Notes: a model not told the origin generated them from the letters alone. A stretch of DNA of 64,000 nt from Thioalkalivibrio paradoxus (GCA_011390565.1 JAABSC010000004.1:1-64000); one strand, 5' to 3'; positions 29,069 to 41,195 are shown, counted from the first letter of the stretch. Translations and numbers: made by a program.

Positions 29069-29198
29069 TTCGAGTCACTCCTTAAACGGTACGACAGCGG
29101 GCCAACCTTGGCCGAACCAGCCTGAATGCGGGCTGAACCCGGCCCATGCGACGCCCATGAGACCACAACACGGACGCTTTGTCTGGCACCGGAACAAC

Positions 29199-29220
29199 AA
29201 AAAGGGGGCCGAAGCCCCCT
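29199..29220 (-). terminator. Intrinsic terminator after fba
   Basis: AGGGGGC and GCCCCCT pair around a CGAA loop (TTCG on the minus strand), followed on the minus strand by TTTTTGTTG. The stable UUCG tetraloop stem plus T run ends the tkt-to-fba transcript about 70 bases after the fba stop. Confidence 0.92.
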
Positions 29221-29290
29221 CCAATGCGCGGTTCGGAATGTCGGGTCCGTGCGACCCGGGGCATTCCGAACTGCAGACATTTACCCGCAA

Positions 29291-30355
29291 TCAGTTGATC
29301 TTCGGATCCAACTCGCCCGCCTTGTAACGGGCGACCATGGTATCCAGGTTCACCGGCTTGATCTTGGAAGCCATGCCGGCGCAGCCGAAGGCCTCGTAGC
29401 GGGCCTGGCAGATCCCCTTCATCGCCTTGGTGGAGGCGATCAGGAATTTCCGAGGATCGAACTCCTTCGGGTTTTCCGCGAGGAACTTGCGGATCGCGCC
29501 GGTGGAGGCCATGCGCAGGTCGGTGTCGATGTTGACCTTGCGCACGCCGTGCTTGATGCCTTCCTGGATCTCCTCGACCGGCACACCGTAGGTCTCGCCC
29601 ATGTCGCCGCCGTACTGGTTGATGATCGCCAGCCACTCCTGCGGTACCGACGAGGAACCATGCATCACCAGGTGGGTGTCGGGGATGCGCGCGTGGATTT
29701 CCTTGATGCGCTGGATGGCCAGGATGTCCCCGGTCGGCGGACGGGTGAACTTGTAGGCGCCGTGCGAGGTGCCGATCGCGATCGCGAGCGCGTCGACGCC
29801 GGTCTTCTTCACGAAGTCGGCGGCCTCGTCGGGATCGGTCAGCAGCTGGTCGTGCGACAGCACGCCCTCGGCGCCGGAGCCGTCCTCTTCACCGGCCATG
29901 CCGGTCTCGAGCGAACCCAGGCAGCCCAACTCACCTTCCACCGACACGCCGACCGCGTGCGCGAGTTCGGACACCTTGCGGGTGGTCTCGACGTTGTACT
30001 CGTAAGTGGCCGGGGTCTTCATGTCGGGCATCAGCGAACCGTCCATCATCACCGAGGTGAATCCGGACTGGATCGAACGGAAGCAGACCGCCGGCTCGGC
30101 ACCGTGATCCTGGTGCAGCACGACGGGGATGTCGGGGTACTGCTCGACCGCGGCGATGATGATGTGGCGCAGGAAAGGCTCACCCGCGTACTTCCGGGCA
30201 CCGGCCGAGGCCTGGATGATGACCGGGGAATCGACCGCGGCGGCCGCTTCCATGATGGAGTGAACCTGTTCCATGTTGTTGGCGTTGTATGCGGGCATGC
30301 CGTAGCCGTGCTCGGCCGCGTGGTCCAGCAACTGGCGAAGTGAGATCAGTGCCAT
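29291..30355 (-). CDS. fba: Class II fructose-bisphosphate aldolase
   Basis: A 354-residue zinc aldolase of the class IIB Calvin-cycle subtype. The N-terminus [27 protein letters not shown], the zinc ligands in [11 protein letters not shown], the stretch [13 protein letters not shown] and the later [13 protein letters not shown] are diagnostic. It interconverts fructose 1,6-bisphosphate with two triose phosphates; the CbbA-like subtype can also handle sedoheptulose bisphosphate. Last gene of the tkt-gap-pgk-pyk-fba cluster, with a clear terminator behind it. Confidence 0.97.
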   Translation of the reverse strand: MALISLRQLLDHAAEHGYGMPAYNANNMEQVHSIMEAAAAVDSPVIIQASAGARKYAGEPFLRHIIIAAVEQYPDIPVVLHQDHGAEPAVCFRSIQSGFTSVMMDGSLMPDMKTPATYEYNVETTRKVSELAHAVGVSVEGELGCLGSLETGMAGEEDGSGAEGVLSHDQLLTDPDEAADFVKKTGVDALAIAIGTSHGAYKFTRPPTGDILAIQRIKEIHARIPDTHLVMHGSSSVPQEWLAIINQYGGDMGETYGVPVEEIQEGIKHGVRKVNIDTDLRMASTGAIRKFLAENPKEFDPRKFLIASTKAMKGICQARYEAFGCAGMASKIKPVNLDTMVARYKAGELDPKIN

Positions 30356-30413
30356 GGGTACCTCCTTACAGGATTCGGTTGAAAAACTCGTGTTTCAGGA
30401 TGCGCAGATGGTA

Positions 30414-31853
30414 TCAGGGAATGGTTACGGTCTCGCCAACCCGAACGATCTTCAGGGCGTTGGTGCCACCCGGGACGCCGTTGAGATCGCCTTTGGTGAT
30501 GATCACCAGCTCGCCGTCCTTGACGACCCCTTCCTTGAGGAGCAGCCGTATCGCCTCGCGGTTGGTTTCTTCGTGCGTCTCGGGAATCGCCGGCAGAACC
30601 ACCGGATAGACGCCCCGGTACAAGGTCAGGCGACGGCTGGTCTTGGCCTGGCGCGTCAGTGCGAAGATGGGGATGCCCGAACTGATCCGGGACATCCACA
30701 ACGCGGTGGAACCGGATTCGGTCAGGGCCGCGATGGCCGACACGTCCAGATGGTTCGCCGTGTACATCGCCGCCATCGCGATCGCCTCGTCGACCCGGCC
30801 GAAGTAGCTGTCCATGCGATGGGTGGACTGCCGGGCCGCGCGCTGCCGCTCGGCCGCCACGCAGATACGGCCCATGCTGCCCACGACCTTGTCGGGATAA
30901 CGGCCCGTGGCGGTCTCGCCAGAGAGCATCACCGCGTCGGTGCCGTCCAGCACCGCGTTCGCGACATCGAACACCTCGGCCCGGGTCGGAATCGGATTCT
31001 GGATCATCGATTCCATCATCTGGGTCGCGGTGATCACCGTACGGTTCAGCTTGCGGGCGCGCGTGATCAGGGTCTTCTGCACCGCGGGCAATTCGGCGTC
31101 GCCGATCTCCACACCGAGGTCGCCGCGCGCGATCATGATCACGTCGGAAGCGGAAATGATCTCGTCGATCGCCTCCAGCGCCTCGGCGCGCTCGATCTTC
31201 GCGCAGATCGCGGCGTCGCCACCGGCTTCGTGCAGCAGATCGCGGGCCAGCTGGATGTCCTGGGCCGAGCGTGGGAAGGAAACGGCCAGGAAATCGACCT
31301 CGAGTTCGGCGGCGAGCCGGATGTCCTCGCGATCCTTCTCGGTGATCGCCGGGGCGGAAAGGCCTCCACCCTGTCGATTGATCCCCTTGTTGTTCGACAG
31401 CGTACCGCCGACCACCACCAGGGTCTCGATCCGCGGGCCGTTCACCTCGACCACCCGCAACACGAGCCGTCCATCGTCGAGCAGCAGGAGATCGTCGGGA
31501 TGCACATCCCCGGGAAGATCCGGATAGGTCAGGCCCACCTGTGTCGCGTCGCCGGCATCCGCGGGAAAACTCGCGTCCAGTGCGAAAGAGTCCCCCTCGC
31601 TCAGCTCGACCTGGCCGTCGCGGAAGCGCGCGGTGCGGATCTTCGGTCCCTGCAGATCGCCCAACACCCCGACGCAGCGTCCCACACGCTCGGAAGCCTC
31701 ACGGATGCGGCGAACGCGGGACCGATGACTGTCCGGATCGCCGTGCGAGAAGTTCACGCGGACCACGTCGACGCCCGCGCGAACCAGCTTCTCCAGCGCC
31801 TGGTCGCTGTCGGTCGCGGGACCGAGCGTCGCAACGATCTTGGTCCGCCTCAT
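30414..31853 (-). CDS. pyk: Pyruvate kinase
   Basis: A 479-residue pyruvate kinase. MRRTKIVATLGPATDS opens the protein; the motifs VRVNFSHGDPD, CAKIERAEALEAIDEI with the catalytic lysine, MIARGDLGVEIG and ATQMMESMIQNPIPTRAEV are complete. The C-terminal regulatory domain is present. The start at 31853 is used; the frame continues open across the pgk end but has no homology there. It lies 50 bases after pgk. Confidence 0.97.
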   Translation of the reverse strand: MRRTKIVATLGPATDSDQALEKLVRAGVDVVRVNFSHGDPDSHRSRVRRIREASERVGRCVGVLGDLQGPKIRTARFRDGQVELSEGDSFALDASFPADAGDATQVGLTYPDLPGDVHPDDLLLLDDGRLVLRVVEVNGPRIETLVVVGGTLSNNKGINRQGGGLSAPAITEKDREDIRLAAELEVDFLAVSFPRSAQDIQLARDLLHEAGGDAAICAKIERAEALEAIDEIISASDVIMIARGDLGVEIGDAELPAVQKTLITRARKLNRTVITATQMMESMIQNPIPTRAEVFDVANAVLDGTDAVMLSGETATGRYPDKVVGSMGRICVAAERQRAARQSTHRMDSYFGRVDEAIAMAAMYTANHLDVSAIAALTESGSTALWMSRISSGIPIFALTRQAKTSRRLTLYRGVYPVVLPAIPETHEETNREAIRLLLKEGVVKDGELVIITKGDLNGVPGGTNALKIVRVGETVTIP

Positions 31854-31903
31854 GCGGGGCACGTCTCTTGGCACGGTCGTGATGTCCTCGGTCTTGGTGC
31901 TGT

Positions 31904-33082
31904 TCAACCCTTGGCGCGCTCTTCGAGCATCGCGACCGCCGGCAGCGTCTTGCCTTCCAGGAACTCGAGGAAAGCCCCACCCCCGGTGGAGATGTAGCTG
32001 ATCCGCTCCGCGAGCCCGTACTTGTCGATGGCCGCCAGCGTGTCGCCGCCGCCGGCGATCGAGAACGCCTCGCTGTCTGCGATGGCCTCGCCCAGCGAAC
32101 GCGTGCCGTTCGCGAACTGATCGAACTCGAACACGCCGACCGGGCCGTTCCAGACGATGGTGCCCGCCTTGCGCAGCAGCTCCGCGTAGGAGGCCGCCGT
32201 ATCCGGGCCCACGTCGAAGATCATGTCGTCGTCGGAGACCTCGGCCACGCCCTTCACGGTTGCGGGTGTGGACTCGCTGAATTCCTTGCCGACCGTGACG
32301 TCCGTGGGCACCGGGATGTCGCCACCCTTGGCCTTGGCCGCGGCCATCAGGCGCTTCGCCTCGTCGAGCAGGTCGTTCTCGCACAGGGACTTGCCGACCG
32401 GGTGGCCCTGTGCGGCGATGAAGGTGTTGGCGATGCCACCGCCGACGATCAGCTGATCGACCACCTTCGACAGGGACTCGAGCACGGTCAGCTTGGTGGA
32501 CACCTTCGAACCGCCGACGATCGCGACCAGCGGACGCCTCGGGTTGTCGAGCGCCTTGCCCAGCGCATCGAGTTCAGCGGCCAGCAGCGGGCCGGCGCAG
32601 GCGGTGGGTGCGAATTTCGCAACGCCGTGAGTGGACGCCTGCGCGCGGTGCGCGGTGCCGAAGGCGTCCATCACGAACACGTCGCAGAGCGCGGCGTATT
32701 TCCGCGCCAGCTCCTCGACGTCCTTCTTCTCGCCCTTGTTGAAACGCACGTTCTCCAGCAGGACCACTTCACCATCGGCCAGGTCCAGTCCGTCGAGGTA
32801 ATCGCGTACCAGGCGGACCTCACGACCCAGCAGGCCGCCCATGTGCGCGGCCACGGGCGCCAGGGAATCGGCCTCGGAGAATTCGCCCTCAGTGGGGCGA
32901 CCCAGGTGCGACATCAACATCACGCGGGCACCGGCCTCGAGCGCTTTCTGCACGGTCGGCAGACTCGCGCGGATCCGGGCATCGGAGGTGACCTTGCCGT
33001 CCTTGACCGGCACGTTGAGATCCTGCCGGATCAAGACACGCTTACCGTTCAGATCGAGATCGGTCATCTTGATGACGGGCAT
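31904..33082 (-). CDS. pgk: Phosphoglycerate kinase
   Basis: A 392-residue kinase interconverting 1,3-bisphosphoglycerate and 3-phosphoglycerate. [21 protein letters not shown] at the N-terminus, [10 protein letters not shown] and the C-terminal [10 protein letters not shown] are typical. The start at 33082 ([11 protein letters not shown]) has AAGGAGT eight bases upstream. Between gap and pgk lies a 150-base gap with a strong hairpin. Confidence 0.97.
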   Translation of the reverse strand: MPVIKMTDLDLNGKRVLIRQDLNVPVKDGKVTSDARIRASLPTVQKALEAGARVMLMSHLGRPTEGEFSEADSLAPVAAHMGGLLGREVRLVRDYLDGLDLADGEVVLLENVRFNKGEKKDVEELARKYAALCDVFVMDAFGTAHRAQASTHGVAKFAPTACAGPLLAAELDALGKALDNPRRPLVAIVGGSKVSTKLTVLESLSKVVDQLIVGGGIANTFIAAQGHPVGKSLCENDLLDEAKRLMAAAKAKGGDIPVPTDVTVGKEFSESTPATVKGVAEVSDDDMIFDVGPDTAASYAELLRKAGTIVWNGPVGVFEFDQFANGTRSLGEAIADSEAFSIAGGGDTLAAIDKYGLAERISYISTGGGAFLEFLEGKTLPAVAMLEERAKG

Positions 33083-33180
33083 CACAGTACTCCTTGGGTA
33101 AAGACGGGACGGGGAAAGGGGTTGGGCAAGGCTCGGGGCGCCTTGCCGAACCGCTTTCTGCGCGCGATGGGCGGACCGGA

Positions 33181-33209
33181 GGTCCGGGGAGTTTCCCACT
33201 CCCCGGACC
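33181..33209 (-). promoter_or_regulatory. Intercistronic hairpin between gap and pgk
   Basis: GGTCCGGGGAGT and ACTCCCCGGACC form a perfect 12-base stem with a 5-base loop. No T tract follows on the minus strand. It sits in the longest gap inside the glycolytic cluster. Likely roles are mRNA end protection or partial attenuation that makes GAPDH message more abundant than pgk message. Confidence 0.65.
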
Positions 33210-33232
33210 GGGACCGAACGACCGGGCCGCGA

Positions 33233-34234
<1,002 letters not shown>

Positions 34235-34298
34235 TCAGTCTCCAGCTTTAGGGTGTTTTCTCAGGAAAAACGCCCGCCAGGATTCGGCGGGGCGGCAT

Positions 34299-36296
34299 TC
34301 AGGCCAGAACGGATTCCGCCACACTGACGAGGTTTTCGGCGGTGAAGCCGAAATACTTCATCAGGGCGCCACCGGGGGCCGATTCGCCGAAGCGATCGAG
34401 ACCCACCACGGCACCATCGAGGCCCACATACTTGTACCAGCCGGCCGTCGCGCCGGTTTCCACCGCCACGCGAGTACGGACCGCGGCAGGCAGGACCGCC
34501 TCCCGGTAAGCCGGATCCTGCTGCTCGAACAGTTCCACGCAGGGCATGGAAACCACCCGCACCTTGCGGCCCTGGCCCGTCAGCGTACCCGCAGCCTCGA
34601 CGGCGATCCCGACTTCGGAACCGGTGGCGATGAAAATCAGGTCGGGCGTGCCCGAGCAATCCTGCAGCACGTAACCACCCCTGGCGATATCCGCGATCTG
34701 CGCCGCATCACGGTCCTGCGGATCCAGATTCTGACGGGAGAGAATGAACGCGGAGGGACCGTCGGTCCGCTCGATACCGGCGCGCCAGGCGACCGCGGTC
34801 TCGACCGCATCGCAGGGCCGCCAGACATTCAGGTTGGGGATCAGGCGCAGGCTGGGCGTCTGTTCGATCGGCTGATGCGTGGGACCGTCCTCGCCGAGGC
34901 CGATGGAGTCATGGGTCAACACGTAAAGCACGCGCTGGCCCATCAACGCGGACATGCGGATGCCATTGCGCGCGTAGTCGGAGAAGATCAGGAAGGTACC
35001 GCCGTACGGGATGAACCCACCGTGCAGCGCAACTCCGTTCATGATCGCGGCCATGCCGAACTCGCGCACACCGTAGAACACGTAGTTGCCGGAAGCGTCT
35101 TCGCGGCTGATCCCCTTCGAACCCGAATGCATGGTCAGGTTGGACCCGGCAAGGTCTGCGGACCCACCCAGCAATTCGGGCAGCGCCGGGGCATACCCGC
35201 CGATGGCGTTCTGCGACGCCTTGCGGCTGGCGATCTTCTCGGCCTTCTCGACCACCTGGCTGACGAAGGCGTCGGCCTGGGCCTGCCAGTCGGAAGGAAG
35301 GTCGCCCCGCATGCGGCGCTCGAACTCGGCGGCCAGGCCCGGGTGTGCGGAACGGTAGGCCTCGAAACGGGCGTTCCAGTCCGACTCGGCCTGCTTGCCG
35401 CGATCCCTGGCATCCCAGGCCGCCTGAATGTCGGAAGGAATTTCGAACGGACCGTGGGTCCATCCCAGTTCCTTGCGGGCCAGTTCGATCTCGTCGGCAC
35501 CCAGCGGCGCGCCGTGGCACTCTTCCTTGCCCTGCTTGTTCGGAGAGCCGAAGCCGATCACCGTCTTGCAGCAGATCAGAGTCGGCTTGCCGGTCTCGGC
35601 ACGCGCCTGCTCGACGGCGGCCTTGACCGCATCGGCGCTGTGCCCGTCCACGGCACGCACGACATGCCAGCCATAGGCTTCGAAGCGCCCCGGGGTGTCA
35701 TCGGTGAACCAGCCCTCGACCTCGCCGTCGATCGAAATGCCGTTGTCGTCGTAGAACGCGATCAGCTTGCCCAGACCCAGGGTTCCGGCCAGCGCGGAGG
35801 CCTCGTGGGAAATGCCTTCCATCAGGCAGCCGTCGCCCAGGAAGACGTAGGTGTAATGATCCACGATGGTGTGGCCATCGCGGTTGAAGGAGGCGCCCAG
35901 CGCGCGTTCGGCCAGTGCCATGCCCACGGCGTTGGTCAGGCCCTGCCCCAACGGTCCGGTGGTGGTCTCGACCCCGGCGGTGTAGCCGTACTCGGGGTGG
36001 CCCGGCGTCTTGGAATGCAGCTGCCGGAACTGCTTCAGCTCGTCCACCGGAAGGTCGTAACCGGAGAGATGCAGCAGGGAGTACACCAGCATCGAACCGT
36101 GCCCGTTCGACATCACGAAGCGGTCCCGATCGGCCCATGAGGGGTTGGTCGGGTTGTGCTTCATGTAATCGTTCCAGAGAACTTCCGCGATATCCGCCAT
36201 GCCCATCGGTGCGCCGGGGTGACCGGAATTGGCTTTCTGAACCGCGTCCATGGACAGGGCGCGTATGGCGTTGGCAAGCTCTCTGCGGGAAGGCAT
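34299..36296 (-). CDS. tkt: Transketolase
   Basis: A 665-residue thiamine-diphosphate enzyme exchanging two-carbon units in the pentose phosphate and Calvin cycles. Visible motifs: [17 protein letters not shown], the ThDP motif [18 protein letters not shown] to YDDNGIS, and [20 protein letters not shown]. The start at 36296 has AGGAGAT upstream; a long open frame to 36527 has no homology. First gene of the tkt-gap-pgk-pyk-fba unit, divergent from metK. Confidence 0.97.
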   Translation of the reverse strand: MPSRRELANAIRALSMDAVQKANSGHPGAPMGMADIAEVLWNDYMKHNPTNPSWADRDRFVMSNGHGSMLVYSLLHLSGYDLPVDELKQFRQLHSKTPGHPEYGYTAGVETTTGPLGQGLTNAVGMALAERALGASFNRDGHTIVDHYTYVFLGDGCLMEGISHEASALAGTLGLGKLIAFYDDNGISIDGEVEGWFTDDTPGRFEAYGWHVVRAVDGHSADAVKAAVEQARAETGKPTLICCKTVIGFGSPNKQGKEECHGAPLGADEIELARKELGWTHGPFEIPSDIQAAWDARDRGKQAESDWNARFEAYRSAHPGLAAEFERRMRGDLPSDWQAQADAFVSQVVEKAEKIASRKASQNAIGGYAPALPELLGGSADLAGSNLTMHSGSKGISREDASGNYVFYGVREFGMAAIMNGVALHGGFIPYGGTFLIFSDYARNGIRMSALMGQRVLYVLTHDSIGLGEDGPTHQPIEQTPSLRLIPNLNVWRPCDAVETAVAWRAGIERTDGPSAFILSRQNLDPQDRDAAQIADIARGGYVLQDCSGTPDLIFIATGSEVGIAVEAAGTLTGQGRKVRVVSMPCVELFEQQDPAYREAVLPAAVRTRVAVETGATAGWYKYVGLDGAVVGLDRFGESAPGGALMKYFGFTAENLVSVAESVLA

Positions 36297-36621
36297 GAGG
36301 ATCTCCTGGCTGAAGTGTCGGTAAACGGGTCGGGGCTGCGTGCCCAACGAAGCGCAGGAGACCACCGCTTGTTTTTTGTTTTTCTGGCTTCCTGCGCGAC
36401 GCGAAAGGCGGGTCATCGGCACATTTTTGCCGAGTACAGCCCTATATAAAGGCGGTGCATTTTGGCGACTTTCCCAGCCCGGGGCAAGTCCGCGCCGGAC
36501 CGGGTCCGCAACGCACCGCCACGACAACTTTTAGAAATAGTCCGATGGAGGCGATACAATACCGGGAATTTTTACCCACCCGCCCGCTGCATGTGCGGGC
36601 CCGCACCCAGGAAGCATGCGC
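36297..36621. other. Divergent control region between tkt and metK
   Basis: A 325-base gap with no gene. It holds an AT-rich island CCTATATAAAGG at about 36441-36452 that could be a -10 region for either strand, and GATACAATAC at 36553-36562 as a candidate -10 for metK. No convincing -35 boxes or riboswitch fold could be recognised by eye. Confidence 0.4.
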
Positions 36622-37800
36622 ATGTCCAGCGGTTTTCTCTTCACTTCGGAGTCGGTTTCCGAGGGTCATCCCGACAAGATGGCGGACCAGATTTCCGACG
36701 CCGTCGTGGACGCGATTCTTGCGCAGGACCCCCACGCGCGCATCGCCTGCGAGACGCTGACCAAGACCGGCATGGTGCTGCTCGCCGGCGAAGTCACGAC
36801 GCGGGCCGTGATCGATTACGAGACGCTGGTGCGCGAGACCGTCTGCGCAATTGGCTACGATGCTTCCGATGTCGGATTCGACGGCCGCAACTGCGCGGTC
36901 CTGAATGCGCTGGGTCAGCAGTCCGCGGACATCGCAATGGGCGTGGACCGCGACGTCACCGACCGCACCAATCAGGGCGCGGGTGACCAGGGGCTGATGT
37001 TCGGGTACGCGACGCATGAGACCGACGTGCTGATGCCGGCACCCATCTACTACGCGCACAAGCTGGTCCGCCGCCAGGCCGAGCTGCGCAGGAAGCATCT
37101 GCTGCCGTGGCTGCGTCCGGATGCCAAGAGTCAGGTCACACTGCGCTATGAGGATGGCGTTCCGGTCGGCCTCGATGCGGTGGTGCTGTCCACCCAGCAT
37201 GACCCCGCGATCGCCCAGAAGGACATTCACGAAGCGGTGATGGAGGAGATCTTCAGGCCGATCCTGCCCGCGCAGTGGCTCGATCAGTGCGCCCGCGACC
37301 AGATCCACATCAATCCGACCGGCCAGTTCGTGATCGGCGGCCCGGTCGGCGACTGTGGCCTGACCGGGCGCAAGATCATCGTCGACACCTATGGCGGCAT
37401 GGCCCGCCACGGCGGCGGCGCGTTCTCCGGCAAGGATCCCTCCAAGGTGGATCGCTCCGCGGCCTACGCCGGCCGCTACGTGGCCAAGAACATCGTCGCC
37501 GCCGGCCTGGCCGACAAGTGCGAGATCCAGATCTCCTACGCCATCGGGGTGGCCCGACCCACCTCGATCAGCGTGCAGACCTTCGGTACCGGCCGCATCG
37601 ACGACGCGCGTATCGTGGAACTGGTCCGCGCGCATTTCGACCTCCGCCCCTGGGGACTGATCCAGGCGCTGGACCTGCTGCGGCCCCTGTACCGCCAGAC
37701 GGCCGCCTACGGCCACTTTGGCCGCGACGACCTCGATCTGCCCTGGGAGCGGGTCGACCGGGCCACGGAACTCCGCGAGGCCGCGGGACTCCACTCGTAG
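36622..37800 (+). CDS. metK: S-adenosylmethionine synthetase
   Basis: A 392-residue enzyme that makes AdoMet from methionine and [40 protein letters not shown] and the P-loop-like [19 protein letters not shown] are complete. The ATG at 36622 is preferred (AGGA nine bases before); an ATG two codons upstream (36616) is also possible. Followed by the riboswitch-controlled ahcY and metF, making an activated-methyl-cycle locus. Confidence 0.97.
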   Translation: MSSGFLFTSESVSEGHPDKMADQISDAVVDAILAQDPHARIACETLTKTGMVLLAGEVTTRAVIDYETLVRETVCAIGYDASDVGFDGRNCAVLNALGQQSADIAMGVDRDVTDRTNQGAGDQGLMFGYATHETDVLMPAPIYYAHKLVRRQAELRRKHLLPWLRPDAKSQVTLRYEDGVPVGLDAVVLSTQHDPAIAQKDIHEAVMEEIFRPILPAQWLDQCARDQIHINPTGQFVIGGPVGDCGLTGRKIIVDTYGGMARHGGGAFSGKDPSKVDRSAAYAGRYVAKNIVAAGLADKCEIQISYAIGVARPTSISVQTFGTGRIDDARIVELVRAHFDLRPWGLIQALDLLRPLYRQTAAYGHFGRDDLDLPWERVDRATELREAAGLHS

Positions 37801-37933
37801 CCGGAGCCCGTTGTGCACCCGCGAGGGGGGCCGGAACGCGATGTGTTAGGCTTGTCGGCTGAATTTTGCCCTCTCGACAGGGCCGGCACCTCCACCCAAA
37901 GGGAGACCCGAACCATCTGAAACCGTAGTTCAT

Positions 37934-38006
37934 CGGCTGAGGAGCGCTGCAGCGGCAACCCCGTCAGGCTCAGACTGATGTCTCCAATCTGTAACGGCGC
38001 TCATCC
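37934..38006 (+). promoter_or_regulatory. S-adenosylhomocysteine (SAH) riboswitch
   Basis: The leader of ahcY contains the conserved SAH-riboswitch core: CTGAGGAGCGCTGC at 37937, the partner GTCAGGCTCAG at 37963-37973 closing the first helix, and the downstream AACGGCGCTCATCC ending 38006, whose GGCGCTC can pair back with GAGCGC as the family pseudoknot. SAH riboswitches turn on genes for SAH removal when SAH accumulates, which fits the next gene exactly. The aptamer ends about 24 bases before the ATG, consistent with control of translation start. Confidence 0.93.
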
Positions 38007-38029
38007 AGACTCACGGAGCCTTATAAACC

Positions 38030-39448
38030 ATGAACGCTGTGATGAACCCCAACACGAACCACGATTACCTCGTCAGAGACATCAATCTCGCCGACTTCGG
38101 CCGCAAGGAAATTGCAATCGCCGAAACCGAGATGCCCGGCCTGATGCAGACCCGCGAGGAATTCGCGAAGGACCAGCCGCTGAAGGGCGCCCGGATCGCC
38201 GGCTCCCTGCACATGACGATCCAGACCGCGGTGCTGATCGAGACCCTCGAGGCATTGGGCGCCGAGGTCCGCTGGGCCTCCTGCAACATCTACTCGACCC
38301 AGGACCACGCGGCTGCGGCCATCGCCGCCAACGGCACGCCGGTATTCGCCGTGAAGGGCGAGACCCTGGACGAGTACTGGGACTACGCCCATCGAATCTT
38401 CGAGTGGCACGACGGCGGTACGCCGAACATGATCCTGGATGACGGCGGCGATGCCACGCTGCTGGTGATCCTGGGCGCCAAGGCGGAGCAGGATCCGTCG
38501 GTGCTGGACAACCCCGGCAACGACGAGGAGCGCGCGCTGTTTGCCTCCATCAAGAAGCGCCTGAAGGAGTCCCCGAACTGGTACTCCAGCATCAAGAAGA
38601 ACATCCAGGGCGTGACCGAGGAGACCACCACCGGCGTGCACCGTCTGTACCAGATGCAGAAGGAAGGGAACCTCCCCTTCCCCGCGATCAACGTGAACGA
38701 CTCGGTCACCAAGTCCAAGTTCGACAACCTCTACGGCTGCCGCGAGTCCCTGGTGGACGCGATCAAGCGTGCGACCGACGTGATGGTCGCCGGCAAGATC
38801 GCCGTGGTCTGCGGCTACGGCGATGTCGGCAAGGGCAGCGCCCAGTCGCTGCGCGGCCTCGGCGCCACGGTGTGGGTCACCGAGATCGACCCGATCTGCG
38901 CGCTGCAGGCGGCGATGGAAGGCTACCGGGTGGTCACCATGGAAGACGTCGCGGACAAGGCCGACATCTTCGTCACCGCCACCGGCAACATGAACGTGAT
39001 CAACCATGACCACATGGCGGCCATGAAGAACCAGGCCATCGTCTGCAACATTGGCCATTTCGATTCCGAAATCGACGTCGCCAGCCTGCGCCAGTACCAG
39101 TGGGAGAACATCAAACCGCAGGTCGACCACGTGATCTTCCCGGACGGCAAGCGCATCATCATGCTCGCCGAGGGCCGCCTGGTGAACCTGGGTTGCGGCA
39201 CCGGACACCCGAGCTTCGTGATGTCCAACTCCTTCACCAACCAGACCATGGCCCAGATCGAACTGTTCGCCCATGGCGACCGCTACGAGAACAAGGTCTA
39301 CGTGCTGCCGAAACATCTGGACGAGAAGGTCGCGGCCCTGCACCTTCAGAAACTCGGCGCCAACCTGACCCAACTGACCGACGAACAGGCGTCCTATCTG
39401 GGGCTGCCGGTGGAAGGGCCGTTCAAACCCGAACATTACCGGTACTGA
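38030..39448 (+). CDS. ahcY: Adenosylhomocysteinase (SAH hydrolase)
   Basis: A 472-residue NAD-dependent enzyme splitting S-adenosylhomocysteine into adenosine and homocysteine. [31 protein letters not shown], the NAD motif [15 protein letters not shown] and the C-terminal KPEHYRY (with the lysine/tyrosine that close over NAD) are all visible. Length matches the bacterial form with the inserted helical segment (about residues 140-200). It is controlled by the SAH riboswitch just upstream. Confidence 0.98.
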   Translation: MNAVMNPNTNHDYLVRDINLADFGRKEIAIAETEMPGLMQTREEFAKDQPLKGARIAGSLHMTIQTAVLIETLEALGAEVRWASCNIYSTQDHAAAAIAANGTPVFAVKGETLDEYWDYAHRIFEWHDGGTPNMILDDGGDATLLVILGAKAEQDPSVLDNPGNDEERALFASIKKRLKESPNWYSSIKKNIQGVTEETTTGVHRLYQMQKEGNLPFPAINVNDSVTKSKFDNLYGCRESLVDAIKRATDVMVAGKIAVVCGYGDVGKGSAQSLRGLGATVWVTEIDPICALQAAMEGYRVVTMEDVADKADIFVTATGNMNVINHDHMAAMKNQAIVCNIGHFDSEIDVASLRQYQWENIKPQVDHVIFPDGKRIIMLAEGRLVNLGCGTGHPSFVMSNSFTNQTMAQIELFAHGDRYENKVYVLPKHLDEKVAALHLQKLGANLTQLTDEQASYLGLPVEGPFKPEHYRY

Positions 39449-39473
39449 GCACGGCCGCCCGCACCCTGCAGGA

Positions 39474-39536
39474 GCGCCCCCCGCTCGCGAGGATCCGCAC
39501 GAACATCGGCGGAATCCGATCGCGGCCGGGGGGCGC
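39474..39536 (+). promoter_or_regulatory. Long structured leader between ahcY and metF
   Basis: GCGCCCCCCG at 39474-39483 pairs perfectly with CGGGGGGCGC at 39527-39536. Inside, CGCGA pairs with TCGCG and ATCCGC with GCGGAAT, giving one 63-base rod-like hairpin. No T tract follows, so it is not a standard intrinsic terminator. It may block exonucleases, slow transcription or regulate metF. Confidence 0.6.
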
Positions 39537-39581
39537 TTGTGCGCGGGTCGGAACCCCACCTTCGCCTTTGAGGACCCAAGG

Positions 39582-40445
39582 ATGAATTCTGTCGTCGACA
39601 GCACGCCTTTGTTCAGTTTCGAGTTTTTTCCACCCAAGAACGAGGAGGGCGCGGAACGCCTGCGCCGAGCCCGCGCCCGTCTCACCAAACTGGGACCCGC
39701 CTATTTCTCGGTGACCTTCGGCGCCGGAGGCTCGACCCGCGACCGCACCCTGGAAACCGTTCTGGAAATCCAGCGGGAAGGGCGGGTGGACGCGGCCCCC
39801 CACGTCTCCTGCATCTCCTCGACGCGCGCCGAGCTGCTGGAACTGCTCACCACCTATCGCGACCAGGGCGTACGCCGCCTGGTCGCGCTGCGCGGCGATC
39901 TCCCCTCCGGCGCCGGTGGCGGGCTGGGCGAGTTCCGCTACGCGGCCGAACTGGTCACCTTCATCCGGGAACAGTTCGGAGATCACTTCAGCATCGAGGT
40001 CGCGGCCTATCCGGAGTTTCACCCGCAGGCGCAGAACGCCGAAAAGGATCTGATGCATTTCCGGCAGAAGGTCGAAGCCGGCGCCGACTCCGCGATCACC
40101 CAGTACTTCTACAACGCCGACGCCTATGTGGCCTTTCTGGACCGGGTTCGGGCCATGGGCGTGACGATCCCGATCATTCCGGGCATCATGCCGGTGACCA
40201 ATTACACCCAGTTGGCCCGATTCTCCGACGCCTGTGGCGCGGAAATCCCGCGCTTCATGCGCAAGCGACTGGAGGCCTACGGCGACGATACCGCATCGAT
40301 CCGGGCCTTCGGCGTGGACGTGGTGAGCCGCCTCTGCGAACGCCTGCTGGAACAGGGGGCCCCCGGCCTGCACTTCTATTCCATGAACCAGGCCGCCCCC
40401 TCGGAGGCCATCTGGAACAACCTGGGTCTAGGCAACCGAGGCTGA
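39582..40445 (+). CDS. metF: 5,10-methylenetetrahydrofolate reductase
   Basis: A 287-residue FAD barrel enzyme producing 5-methyltetrahydrofolate for methionine regeneration. FSFEFFPPKNEEGAERL, SVTFGAGGSTRDRT, LRGDLPSG and AITQYFYNADAYVAFLD are the family motifs. The ATG at 39582 has CAAGG upstream. Together with metK and ahcY it forms the methyl cycle; a methionine synthase is not in the window. Confidence 0.96.
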   Translation: MNSVVDSTPLFSFEFFPPKNEEGAERLRRARARLTKLGPAYFSVTFGAGGSTRDRTLETVLEIQREGRVDAAPHVSCISSTRAELLELLTTYRDQGVRRLVALRGDLPSGAGGGLGEFRYAAELVTFIREQFGDHFSIEVAAYPEFHPQAQNAEKDLMHFRQKVEAGADSAITQYFYNADAYVAFLDRVRAMGVTIPIIPGIMPVTNYTQLARFSDACGAEIPRFMRKRLEAYGDDTASIRAFGVDVVSRLCERLLEQGAPGLHFYSMNQAAPSEAIWNNLGLGNRG

Positions 40446-40448
40446 CCC

Positions 40449-41195
40449 ATGCGCTGCCCACGCCTGCTGGTGGAACAAACCCTTGGCGAAGGCCAGCATC
40501 TCGAACTGCCCCCCGAGGTACTCCGCCACGCGGTATCGGTGCTGCGACTGCGCGACGGGACCGAGTGCCGCGTGTTCGACGGCCGGGGTTCGGAACATCA
40601 GGCAACCCTGGAACTGACCGGGCGACGCTCGGGGTTCGTTCGTCTGGGCCCCGTCGCGGCCTCCCCCACCACCCCGCGACGCCCGCTTCGTCTGTTGCAG
40701 GGCGTGGCCCGGGGCGAGCACATGGATCTGGCCATCCAGAAGGCGGTGGAACTCGGCGTGAGCGAGATCTGGCCAGTACTCACTGTACGCAGCCGCTCCG
40801 GCGCCGCCCACCGGGGCCTGGACAGCCGGTTGCGACACTGGCAAGGCGTACTGAGATCCGCGGCCGAACAGTGCGGTCGGAACGAGTTGCCCGGACTGGA
40901 GCCCGCGCGCGATTTCGAGTCAGCCCTGGCGGCCCTGCCCGCGGCCGACCTGCGGGTCCTCGCCGATGCTGCCGGGGAGTCTCCCGGAGCCTGGCGGGCC
41001 AGCATGTCCATCGACCCCGGAACGAGTGTCACGTTGCTGGTCGGACCGGAGGGTGGGCTCGAACCGGATGAACGCAACCGGGCATATGCCGCGGGGTTTC
41101 GTGGCCTGGCCATGGGTCCGAGGGTACTGCGCACGGAGACCGCCACGATCGCGGGATTGACGATTCTGCAGACGCTCTACGGCGACCTGGATTGA
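40449..41195 (+). CDS. rsmE: 16S rRNA (uracil-1498-N3)-methyltransferase
   Basis: A 248-residue SPOUT-class methyltransferase. The N-terminal PUA-like part contains RLRDGTECRVFDGRG; the SPOUT knot is LLVGPEGGLEPDERNRAY and GPRVLRTETATIAGLTIL. It methylates N3 of U1498 in 16S rRNA. Four bases after metF, so probably cotranscribed. The 3' end overlaps the end of the convergent unknown gene by 19 bases. Confidence 0.95.
   Translation: MRCPRLLVEQTLGEGQHLELPPEVLRHAVSVLRLRDGTECRVFDGRGSEHQATLELTGRRSGFVRLGPVAASPTTPRRPLRLLQGVARGEHMDLAIQKAVELGVSEIWPVLTVRSRSGAAHRGLDSRLRHWQGVLRSAAEQCGRNELPGLEPARDFESALAALPAADLRVLADAAGESPGAWRASMSIDPGTSVTLLVGPEGGLEPDERNRAYAAGFRGLAMGPRVLRTETATIAGLTILQTLYGDLD

Noticed and set aside
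30414..32384. An apparent 656-residue fusion of pyruvate kinase with an N-terminal extension
   Set aside because: The extension is an out-of-frame shadow of pgk. Pyruvate kinase homology starts at 31853.
34299..36527. A longer transketolase with a 77-residue N-terminal extension
   Set aside because: The extension is basic low-quality sequence. The ATG at 36296 has AGGAGAT and begins the conserved N-terminus.
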